In this document: one piece after another, positions 1-9,000 of the stretch
Layout of the letters: every line of letters begins with the position of its first letter
Position numbering within the stretch: the first letter of the stretch is position 1
Origin: Bryobacterales bacterium F-183
GTDB taxonomy: Bacteria > Acidobacteriota > Terriglobia > Bryobacterales > Bryobacteraceae
Assembly (NCBI GenBank): GCA_016865505.2
Contig: AP025252.1
Coordinates: 2,418,001-2,482,000, forward strand
Reading direction: 5' to 3'
DNA: 64,000 nt
The notes under the pieces: model-generated
What the model saw: only the letters and a program-made list of their open reading frames with translations
What the model was told of the DNA's origin: nothing
Databases searched by the model: none
Translations under genes and position numbers: made by a program

Positions 1-378
1 AAGATACAGCGCAACTAGGAGGTTCACGATCGGTAACGCCACGTCCGGGTCCTGGTGTCCGGCACTCTCCAGAAGTGGAATTGCACTCTTTAGCAACTGG
101 ATCGCTTCGTCTCGTTGACCCAGCTTCTGCCGCTCGATGGCCATGCTGTGTAGCGCAAGGGCTCGCTGAAGTGACGGCGGAGTAGGCTCTTGATTTTGGT
201 ACACCGCCTGGTTGCCAAAGCTGTTTCTCTGAACCGCACCGGTTGGAAATGCAGACTCTGGATCGGTCGGGCTATTCGCTAGCAGGCCTGGGATTAGGGC
301 GGTACAAGCGCATTCAGCAGGTGCATAGGTCGGATGTTCATGCGTATCTCCGTCTTTGCAAAAGATCGTAACACGCAC
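1..378 (-). CDS. TPR-like repeat protein, 3' part outside window
   Basis: An open frame runs from the window edge up to a stop at about 431. The residues encoded near positions 10-180 (about 60 codons) read as two helices in TPR style (ALALHSMAIERQKLGQRDEA followed by an IQLLKSAIPLLES segment), so this is probably a tetratricopeptide protein. The C-terminal part lies outside the window. The only plausible start is a GTG at 378; no ATG precedes the TPR helices. The first 70 residues are unlike TPRs and the true start is uncertain. It is divergent from the regulator that begins near 381-423. No function can be assigned. Confidence 0.5.
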   Translation of the reverse strand, partial: MRVTIFCKDGDTHEHPTYAPAECACTALIPGLLANSPTDPESAFPTGAVQRNSFGNQAVYQNQEPTPPSLQRALALHSMAIERQKLGQRDEAIQLLKSAIPLLESAGHQDPDVALPIVNLLVALYL

Positions 379-380
379 TT

Positions 381-686
381 TTGCTCGTGGTGTGTTTGCT
401 CGTGTCGGCAGACTGTAAAGAGGTGGGTGCGACTAGAGAACTTCCCGAAGCTTATTCGAAGTTCTTTCGAGCCCTTGGCCACCGGGTTCGTTCGCTTCGA
501 ACCGAGCGAGGGCATAGCCAGGAAGACATGATTTCTTATGGCTTTAGCGTTCGGCACTGGCAGATGGTAGAGGCTGGCCGACCATGTACCGTGTTTACGC
601 TACTTAGGATCTGCGATGCGTTCGGCGTATCGCTTGAGGACTTGGTGCGGGACATTGCTCACGCGCCTAAACAACGCAAGCCGTAG
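381..686 (+). CDS. Small XRE-family helix-turn-helix regulator
   Basis: A 101-residue frame whose middle reads as a Cro/C1-type HTH: FFRALGHRVRSLRTERGHSQ, then an SVRHWQMVEAG recognition-helix region and a TLLRICDAFGVSLEDLVRD tail. It should bind DNA as a dimer. The listed TTG start gives a Cys-rich N-terminus that does not belong to the domain; a GTG at 423 would give an 87-residue protein that begins just before the HTH and is equally plausible. It is divergent from the partial TPR-like gene and converges on the AbiE genes. It could regulate either neighbour, but nothing in the sequence decides this. Confidence 0.6.
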   Translation: MLVVCLLVSADCKEVGATRELPEAYSKFFRALGHRVRSLRTERGHSQEDMISYGFSVRHWQMVEAGRPCTVFTLLRICDAFGVSLEDLVRDIAHAPKQRKP

Positions 687-747
687 GCAGTGGAGTGGGG
701 CTGAAGGTGCCGCGCAAGATGGCGGTCGTCATGGGCGGATCTAATCT

Positions 748-1749
748 CTAGCGCGTTAGCGCGTTTACTTCTGCTTCTAAATCTCGAAGCGTTGTAAGCA
801 CTGCACTGAACTCTACCGATCGCCCAAAAAACATCACCTGCATGTCTTCGTAGTCGCGCTCAAGGGCTGATAATTGGGCCGGGGTTGCGGGTAGGAGCTT
901 GAACGAGCCGGGCACGGCCAAGTCGTATCTGGCCCAGGCCGAGGGGTAAAACTGCATCTTGAACTTCACCACGGCATCTAGGAGCGGCAGTTGGCTGAGG
1001 GCCGCATTTCGTACGGGACTTGTTGCAAGCCGGTAGAGATCATAGAAGTGGCGCGAGTGGCGCTGCGGCATTGCTTCGTCTCGATGGGCCTCCTGGTGAA
1101 GGATTGTGGCTTTCTCCCAAAAGGTTCGCTCGGCGGCAACGGTAAGCACAGAGCACGCGGGATTGGTAAAGAGGTGCGGAAGATGGACGGCGGCATACGG
1201 CTGGATCATCTGGGGAGCCGACGGGGTCCATGCACCTAAAGGCCCAATTTCCAGTCGAACTTCCGGTCGAATGTAGCGCTCCGCAAACGACGCCGGGTAG
1301 TAGACGTCGACCACATGCGGATCGCTTTCCTTGACCTCAGCGGTAAGCCCGGTTTTAGATTGACGGAACAGATCGTTCAATTCCGGAAGCAGCTTTTCGG
1401 CGATGAAGGAAGCGGCCATACGGTTTGCTTCTTTGTTGAACTTGTCTTGCTGGGTCTTGCTGGTTTTGCCCTGAAGGGGAGCTGATCCCATAATGCCGAG
1501 TAACTGCCAGTCCAGAATCAGGTCGATGTCTTCGGAAAAGCGCTCAATCAAGCCGTAGGCCTTGGATAGGGACGTACCTCCTTTGAAGACCAGGTGCTCG
1601 CGGATGGACAAGCGAGTGAAGAGTACGTTCAGAACATAGCAGACCCAGAAATCCTTCTCGGCGATGACCGGGCGGACTGCCATCAGTTCGGCAACTTCGG
1701 CAAAAATATCCTTCCGATCCTGCAAGCTGAGTTGGGCGACTTTATCCAT
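748..1749 (-). CDS. abiEii: AbiEii/AbiGii-type nucleotidyltransferase toxin
   Basis: A 333-residue protein of the AbiEii family, the toxin of type IV abortive-infection toxin-antitoxin systems. The N-terminal third holds the family signature: HLVFKGGTSLSKAYGL followed by ERFSEDIDL, which carries the GGTSLSK nucleotide-binding motif and the D-x-D metal-binding acidic pair of a DNA polymerase beta-like fold. Known relatives transfer nucleotides to tRNA acceptor ends and stop growth; that activity is inferred here. The start overlaps the antitoxin stop by 8 bp, so the genes are translationally coupled in antitoxin-toxin order. Confidence 0.85.
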   Translation of the reverse strand: MDKVAQLSLQDRKDIFAEVAELMAVRPVIAEKDFWVCYVLNVLFTRLSIREHLVFKGGTSLSKAYGLIERFSEDIDLILDWQLLGIMGSAPLQGKTSKTQQDKFNKEANRMAASFIAEKLLPELNDLFRQSKTGLTAEVKESDPHVVDVYYPASFAERYIRPEVRLEIGPLGAWTPSAPQMIQPYAAVHLPHLFTNPACSVLTVAAERTFWEKATILHQEAHRDEAMPQRHSRHFYDLYRLATSPVRNAALSQLPLLDAVVKFKMQFYPSAWARYDLAVPGSFKLLPATPAQLSALERDYEDMQVMFFGRSVEFSAVLTTLRDLEAEVNALTR

Positions 1750-2377
1750 TCTTTGGTTGTTCTGCGATCTCCTGAATGACTGCGTACACCCAACCCGTTG
1801 CCGTCTTTGTGTCCAGAAGCAGCTTTCGTCTAAGCGTTGAGTCGAACTGATTGCGGATGTGCGTAACTACGTCTGACGTTATGCGATCTTCACCGAGGGA
1901 CTTCAATGCCTGGACAACGATGCGGCTCTGCGGAAGCTTGAAGACTGCCTCTTTAAGGGCGGTTTTCTCAAAGGAAAGTGTTCGATTGCCAAGCGAGTAC
2001 GTTCGACTTGGGCCGTCCGAGAGGTAGACACTTTTAGACGGAACCTGGGTTGAAAGGCCAAGTAAGTTCTGAGCAGTCGCCCCATCGGGCCGGATCCGCC
2101 ATCCAAACTTTCGAGCCAATGCGTTGGCCACCTGATCGATTTCTGCTGGAGCTAACTTCTTCAGAATGTCGCTGTATCTTGGGTAGTCGTAGATCCCGCG
2201 AAGGACCCTTCGTATGGTCCCATCCTTCTCAAGGCGATGAAGTGTGGAGTCTATTGTCGAACGAGGGCCAAGATCGGCAAAATCCGCCTGGGAGAACGCC
2301 CAACCCCTCCCAGTCCCATATATGCGACTAAGTATCCTGTTATTAGCTAGTTGCCCCTTCTTTAGGCTCTCCTCCAT
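1742..2377 (-). CDS. abiEi: AbiEi-like antitoxin (DUF6088-type winged helix)
   Basis: A protein of about 211 residues with an N-terminal winged-helix region (ILSRIYGTGRGWAFSQADFA, then a STIDSTLHRLEKDGTIRRV recognition segment and a RGIYDYP wing). The C-terminal domain is of the DUF6088/AbiEi type. It should neutralise the nucleotidyltransferase encoded by the next gene and repress the operon. I chose the ATG at 2377 over one ten codons upstream at 2407, because the upstream codons lie across a perfect inverted repeat that looks like an operator. No strong ribosome binding site precedes either start. Confidence 0.75.
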   Translation of the reverse strand: MEESLKKGQLANNRILSRIYGTGRGWAFSQADFADLGPRSTIDSTLHRLEKDGTIRRVLRGIYDYPRYSDILKKLAPAEIDQVANALARKFGWRIRPDGATAQNLLGLSTQVPSKSVYLSDGPSRTYSLGNRTLSFEKTALKEAVFKLPQSRIVVQALKSLGEDRITSDVVTHIRNQFDSTLRRKLLLDTKTATGWVYAVIQEIAEQPKNG

Positions 2378-2406
2378 GCAAGAAAAAATAGCACATTTTT
2401 CTTGCA
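2377..2406. promoter_or_regulatory. Inverted repeat operator candidate upstream of abiEi
   Basis: A perfect 11-bp inverted repeat: TGCAAGAAAAA at 2377-2387 and its complement at 2396-2406, with an 8-nt spacer. It abuts the chosen antitoxin start codon. AbiEi-type antitoxins are known to repress their own operon through inverted repeats in the promoter, so an autoregulatory operator is the natural reading. This is inferred from position and symmetry. Confidence 0.55.
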
Positions 2407-2438
2407 TCAGCTACGGGAAAGAGGGGAGGGGAAGGCGT

Positions 2439-2699
2439 CTACTTCTCTTTACGTCCTTCAGCAGCCTTCCTTTGAGCCCAATAGGTGCGCATTTTCTCGC
2501 TTTGAGCCTTCTTCTGCGCGTCTGTCCGGACGCCGCCAGTTTTTGAGGCTGAGACGGCGGAATCGGCTTTCGCCTTCGCGCCAGTCGTTCGCACCTCGCT
2601 CAGTGGAAAAGGATGGCCTTGAAGGGCAGCTATCGCACCGCTAAGTCTGTCACGTTCCGCAATCAGAAAAGCAACGATCTGCTTTGTGTCCACGGTCAA
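2439..2699 (-). CDS. Small conserved-looking hypothetical protein
   Basis: An 86-residue protein with a Lys/Arg/Ala-rich C-terminal tail (AQKKAQSEKMRTYWAQRKAA). Short proteins ending in such a 'SEKM..YWA.RK' tail are common in bacteria and usually unannotated. The N-terminus (KQIVAFLIAERDRLSGAIAAL) could form an amphipathic helix. It lies upstream of the AbiE operon on the same strand, separated by about 60 bp that include the operator. No function can be proposed. Confidence 0.5.
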   Translation of the reverse strand: MTVDTKQIVAFLIAERDRLSGAIAALQGHPFPLSEVRTTGAKAKADSAVSASKTGGVRTDAQKKAQSEKMRTYWAQRKAAEGRKEK

Positions 2700-2778
2700 A
2701 GGCTATCACGACTCCGGCAATCGGCCACTGCTGGCTGCGGTTATGGACCACTTTCCTCAATGAATCCGGGGTCTTACG

Positions 2779-2808
2779 AATTACCGATAAGTAAGTTTAT
2801 CGGTAATT
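2779..2808. promoter_or_regulatory. Perfect 12-bp inverted repeat, operator candidate
   Basis: AATTACCGATAA at 2779-2790 is repeated in inverted form at 2797-2808 with a 6-nt spacer. It is AT-rich and has no U-tract, which fits a dimeric repressor operator better than a terminator. It lies between the divergent 86-residue gene (start 2699) and the small membrane protein gene (start 2900). Confidence 0.5.
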
Positions 2809-2899
2809 GCGCCACCGGGCTATTAATTCTAAAAGAGAGAATGGCAAATGCGCGAAACACTAGCATACACATGACCTTCATCGGAAAGGAGTTCTATAG

Positions 2900-3049
2900 A
2901 TGCACTACCTTAAACTGTTCCTCATTGGCGCGGCGGTTCTCCTCTACTTTTTAGGGAGCGATGACGCCAGGCGTGAAATGGCGGTTCCCCTCTTTCTTAT
3001 GTTGCTTGCTTCCCTGCAACCCTCGAAGACGTCTAAGTCTCAAAAATAA
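2900..3049 (+). CDS. 49-residue single-pass membrane protein
   Basis: A short gene with a strong ribosome binding site (AAAGGAG, 9 nt before the ATG). Most of the protein is one hydrophobic stretch interrupted by a charged turn: YLKLFLIGAAVLLYFLG, then SDDARREMAVP, then LFLMLLASL, then a Ser/Lys-rich tail. It could span the membrane once or form a hairpin. Its last 10 bp overlap the 3' end of the giant RHS gene on the opposite strand. The inverted repeat at 2779-2808 lies in its promoter region. The function is unknown; a small toxin or an accessory membrane peptide are both possible. Confidence 0.5.
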   Translation: MHYLKLFLIGAAVLLYFLGSDDARREMAVPLFLMLLASLQPSKTSKSQK

Positions 3050-6000
3050 TTATTCAATAGCACAGCGACTCCTATAATCGTGAGTAAAGGATGAGTGGTC
3101 GCCCCTCCCAGAGCAGCGGCAGGACTGCCGATGCTGACCACTCCTATAAGCTTTCGAACGCACCCATCTTTCTTGTTTCGATCTCCGGCCGCTGCAGCAA
3201 TACAGTTAAGGTAGTCGTTCACTGCCGCACCGATGATAACGTGCTGTGCAGCAATCGAAGTAAACAGTCTCACATTGTTTGTTGTCAGAGCTATTTCTTC
3301 TAACGGGCTCGCTCCCAATGGATCACGAAACGACAGAGGATTATTGGTGCCGTAAACGTAGCCGAAAGGCTCGAGAGTGTCTTCTTGGAGGAAGCGGCCT
3401 GTAGCGCTGTCGTATTGGCGAAGACGAAAATTCGTCCTTCCCTCGGAATCATGGTCACGACCTGTAAATAGCAAGTCACTACTCTGCGCTGTCTTAGGGC
3501 TCAACAGTCTTCCGAAAGAGTCTGACTTGTAATGCTCAAGCGCTGTGCCAGCATTATCGACTATTTTACGAGTCGAGCCCACTTGATCTTTTAGATACCA
3601 GCGAGTGACTGACGATCTCTCATCGCCGACAATGTCGTCTAGCCCACGCGTATACATTCGACGCGATACAACCGTTCCTGTCAGGGAGAATACCAGAATC
3701 GGATTCAAGCCGTCATAGGCGTAGTACATTCCCTCGGCGCCGCGAGACGCAGAAATACGACGGCCAAGACAATCATACCGATAGGTGACCTCTCCCTCGA
3801 CAATGTTGGCCGCATTCAAGTAGCGAGTCGACGTTAAGCGATTATGATGATCGTATGTGAATAGCGCATAGCTAAGCGTTTGCCGGTTTGTAACACGCAC
3901 CGCATTGCCCTCTCCGTCATACTGGTAGGTAGACTGATTATCCTGAACGAGGCGATTTCCAACTCCCATTGTATTCTGGCTGTAGCTATAAGAGGAGCTA
4001 ATATGACTCGTCATTCTATTACCGACCGAGTCGTATGTATAGAACTCATTGGGCTGATCACTGGCGGGATGAGTTGCCGCGGTCAGTCGCCGAAGTGGAT
4101 CGTAGCTATAAGAGTGTTGAGCTCCATCGTCTCTGGATGCCAAGATATTTCCAGATGCATCACGGGTGAAGCTCGTGTCCTGGATTGTAGAACTGTCAGT
4201 TGGCTTGCGATGACGGATTGCCGTCAAACGACCAGCGCAACCGCCACAATCATATTCATAGCCAGTGTGAACAACACCGGAGGTGCCCGCTAGGTCGGAA
4301 AAGCGCCTGAGTTGGGTGACGAGCCCGGCGGAACTATACGTTAAGTCGATGCGTTTAGGCTGAACTCCAGCACCTGATTGTATTGCCGCTGTCAATCGGT
4401 CTAGTGCGTCGTAGGTATAGACCGTATTGCCGCCTAGAGAATCCGAGACTTGTGTGATATTACCGTTGGCGTCGTAAAGGTACGTCATTACAACACGCGG
4501 CATTCCTTGGCCCCCAACAGTGTCAACAGACTTGACCCGACCTAGGCTGTCGTACGTCATTGTGATGGAGTTGAGCGAGTCCGTTGCTGCAAGTAATGCG
4601 CCCAGTTCGTCGTAAACAAAGTGTAAAACTCGCCCATTGTCCCACGTTTCTCTCGTTAGATGATGTGCAGCATCATACTCGAAGTCGATCCGCCTTCCAT
4701 TGCGGTCGCTCCTGCTCAGAAGAGTTCCCTGTGTACTAAATGAGAACGTTATTGCTTTTCCAAAAGGATCGACGACACTCTGCAATAACCCATTTAGCAG
4801 GTACTTCCATGTCCACGTCGTTCCATTCGAATCAATCATCTCGGTTCGTTGCCCATAAGCGTTATAGCGGTACTCAGTGCTCTTGAGCAGAGGGTCCTGC
4901 ACGAAGCGCAGGTTGCACTTATTATCGTAGGTACTGCGGGTGACGTTACCCGCTGGATCGCGAAGGGTCTCGACCTTCTCGCAGCCGGTAACATATGTGT
5001 AGGTAGTAGTCCGCCCTCCAGGGTCGGTCTCGGTCAGCCGATTGCTCCGCGAATCGTAGGTGTACGAACGAACATTGCCTTCTGGATCCCGTTCGCTCAG
5101 CATGTTGTTATTCGCATCGTAGGTGTTGACAGTGTCTAGGTAACTGGAGGCATCTAGATAACGCCGAGCGGTAATAACATTTCCACGGTCGTCGGTGACC
5201 AGTTCCGTTTTGAATCCGCGTCCATTAATTGCGGTGAAGGTCCTTGTCTCCGGCTGCGGGTTGAACTGGGAACACCCTTCGAGCGTTGTGATGTTCCCAT
5301 CGGCGTTGCATTGTGCCACCAACCGCCCTTCCAAGTTGAAGACATTCCTCAACGCTTGCCTGCCCAACGGATCTATGATCTTCGTTAGGTAGTGCGGGTA
5401 CGACGCGTTATCGTAAAAGTAAGTTGTCGTCTTGCCGTTAAGATTGATCCACCGTATCAACCTGCCCTGGGCATCGTACTCGTAGCGCATTTCGCCACCC
5501 GGCGTGGGCTCTTTGATCTTCGTGACAAGGCCCTGAACATTGCGCTCGATCGCTATGTTCCTACCAGTGTTCGAGGTTACTCCGTTTAGATCGATTTGCA
5601 TCCAGTTTCCGACACGGTCCTCCATGCGCGTAATCCGGCCACCGGTAATCCAATACTTCAACCCTTCTTTGGTCGTAAGCTTCCATTGTGAGGGAGGAGG
5701 AGCTCCAAAGAGGCTACAGGATGGCGGAGTAGACTGAACGCCAGTGGGGCAGTCGATGCTCTCAAGCTTGTCGTACACTCCAGCGTCGCCAGTCCAGGCC
5801 ATGTTTACGATGTTCAGGAAGCAGGCACCGAGGACTGGCGAAGCGCATGCTGGAGTAAAACTGAACTTCACGCGCCGTGCGTCCGGAAGAGTCAGGAAGA
5901 CGTTAAAGTTGGGATCCAGCCGCACATCTACTTCGCTAAACCCGAGCGTCCATCCAGGACCGAAGTCCCCTACTTGCGGACGTTTCGAATCGTACTTTCG

Positions 6001-9000
6001 CATGATCGAAATGGGGAAGGTAAAGCCAGGCACACGAAGATCTTCAAATGCGAGAGTAAAATCGCCCATCTTCAACTGCTTGGTATCGATGTTCGCGCCG
6101 ATATCCGGGGTCGTTATGCTTCCGACCGCGTTTTCAGCGTAGAGCCGAATCCTGTAGGCATTGTTTGCAAGAAGGGTAGCCGGAAGAGTCCCCAGCGAGC
6201 CGTTGGTGACAGGCGCAGTTCCTCTCGATATCGTGTACCACTGGGTGTCGCCCGTCGGTTGGTACTCTACGCGCCAGAGTCGCAGACTTGGATCTGTGAC
6301 GGTGCCAATGATGGGTACGTCAGAGGTTACCGTAGACCCGTTCGTCGGAGAGGTGAGCGAAACAGTGGGCAACTGCTGCGACGCGGCGGTCACTCGAACG
6401 GTGAACGATTGATCAGCCGACAAATCGCCAGAGTCCGTTGCGCGAACCGTCACATTCTGGCTGGTGTTGACGAGACTTTCTGCGGGTATCCATTGAACAA
6501 GCCCAGTGGATGCGTTGATGGTCATCCCCGCCGGTCCAGCAGCTAGGCTGTAGCGAATCGCCTCGTCTGGGAAGTTGCCGTCCACAACCACCAACTGGTA
6601 GCGGTAGGGCTGGTTTGCTTGAGCGGTTAGAACTGGGGACGAGCTGATAGAGGGCGGAAGGTTTGCGGGCCTAACCGCGACGGTGACAGCTTGAGCAGCT
6701 CCAAGGCCGCCATTGTCGGTCACCCGAACCTCATAGCGGACGGAGCCTTGCTGCGGAGCGGTCGGAGTCCACCGGACAACGCCGGATGTAGGATTGATAA
6801 CCATTCCGGCAGGTGCTGCGGCTAGGGAGAAAGTTATCGGATCAGCTTCAGGGTCGGTTGCGGTGACCACATACGAATAGGGAACCCCCACCCGCCCTTC
6901 CGTCACGGGGATGGATGTGATCGTTGGAGCTTTGTTTCCTCTGCTGACTTGAATGGTGAAGCTCTGGGTTGCGGCGTTTCCACCGGCATCGCTAACGCGG
7001 ACCGTCGCACTTTGTGAACCCACCTGGGCCCTGGTTGGTATCCACTGGACTAGCCCATTTGCAGGATTGATCGTCATGCCACTGGGCGCTACGCTCAACG
7101 CATATGTAACTAGCCCGTTTTCAGGATCCCTCGCGACAACTTGGTAGGCATATAATTCACCGGATTGGGCCAAACTGATGGGGGTCGAACTTATGGTCGG
7201 AGGGCCATCAACGATCAGTACCTCTACGAAGAGCCTAAAGGTCTGGATTGCCGCACGGCCCCTGGTGTCCTGGACCCGGAGCGTTATGTCGTTATAGCCC
7301 GCAGCTGCGATGGATGGGGTCCATGCGATAGCGCCTGTCGTGCCTATCGTCATTCCAGTCGGGGGCGAAATGAGCGAGTACGTCAAAGCGTCGCCAGGGT
7401 CCGGGTCTCCGGCACGTGGCTGGTAGGTGTAGCTTGCACCGACCCGCGCTCTTGTAGGCGGATAGGATTGAATGGTCGGTGGCGTATCACCACCGCTCGG
7501 AAGCGGCGCAGGAGTGACACTTGCCTCGGTCCCCGTGGCCGACTCGATGCCTAGTGCGTTGATCCAGCGTACGGAGTAGAAGTACGGCGTGTAGTTTGTA
7601 AGTCCAACATCAGTAAAGCTTAGTCCGACGTGGTTCCGCTTAGCTAGGACCGGCGCGCCCATGCCGGTTCGCCGGTAGATGTTGTAGCTAGATGCTCCAG
7701 ATACTGCCGTCCAGACCACATCGGCGGATTTGTCCTTGAAGCGCGTGATGAGGGAATCGACGAGCGGGAACGGCCCGACCCCTAGAAGGACGTTCGACCC
7801 GGCCTTGTTGTTTGATTTATCCCGCTCCTCCACCTGCCCGATTCCTTGGCCGTTATCGTCTGCGACGACCACGATCGGATGTAGACCCTGTGGCGGGTTC
7901 GCCCAAGTCACACTCACATCCTCGTATTCCCCAGGCGAGAGTGTTCTGCTCGTCTCCGTCGTCGCTATAAGTTGGCCACCGGACGCGGGGTCCCCACGGT
8001 AGAAGGCGACCTTTATGCGTTGGGTTTGCGGTTGCAGTCCACCTCCATTGCCCACTCTCGAGGTGAGCCTCACCGAGGAGGGAAAAGCTGCATCATTCTT
8101 ACTGATTAGTGAAGTCGTAAGATCCGGGGCAGCCGTCGCTAGATTAGGGTCTTCAAAAGTATTTAGCCTGAAATTGTTTAGACCCGGCTGACGCCAGTTC
8201 GGAAGAGGTTGGCGGGGAATGGTGCCATCCTCGTTGACGTTCGTTATGGAATACGCATGTTGGTTCCAAATGGAACGTGTCCTTACCCAGTTCGGCCCGC
8301 TAATGACGTAGATACCGTCTTCGCCTCCCCGGTAGTAGCTATTTGCGGGTACTACAATGTCGGCGTGACCGTCGCGGTCAATGTCCGCAATGACTGCGTA
8401 CTCCAATGCGGTTCCCGAGCCGCGAGGAAATGTGTACAAGATCTGCCCATCGCTGCCTTTGTAGATCCGTAGATTCCTCTCGTCACCGTAGACGACTTCT
8501 GCGGTGCCATCACCATCGAAATCGAACACTGACGAGCCGGTCTGTGCAGAGGAGAAATCTTCAATGTCGGTCTGCCACTTAATGGAGCCAGCAGTTTCGA
8601 AGACGACATATTTGCTTGCGCTTGCTACGCCGATTTCTGGCTGACCATCTCCATCAAAATCCGCTATCGTCGGTGCACCACCGTACCCAACTCCCCCACT
8701 ACCAACGCCAGGGATGGCAACAGGGCCCCACTTGACAGCTCCGTCGTGCTCATGCAGCCGAACGCTCCCGTTTGCAACGACCGCAATTTCTCCGAACGGA
8801 TCAGCATCGAAGTTGCCGACGGCGGCGAAACCGTCTGGAAGCGAGCTGGACCAACGGACCGAGCCGTCGCGGTTGTAAACGGTTTTTCCCGCCACAACTT
8901 CCTGTTTGCCGTCAAGATCGATGTCTGCGATTACCGACAAAGGACCTCCACCACCGTTGTCCGCTTTTCCTTCACTCCCCTGCCACCGGAGGCTTCCGTC

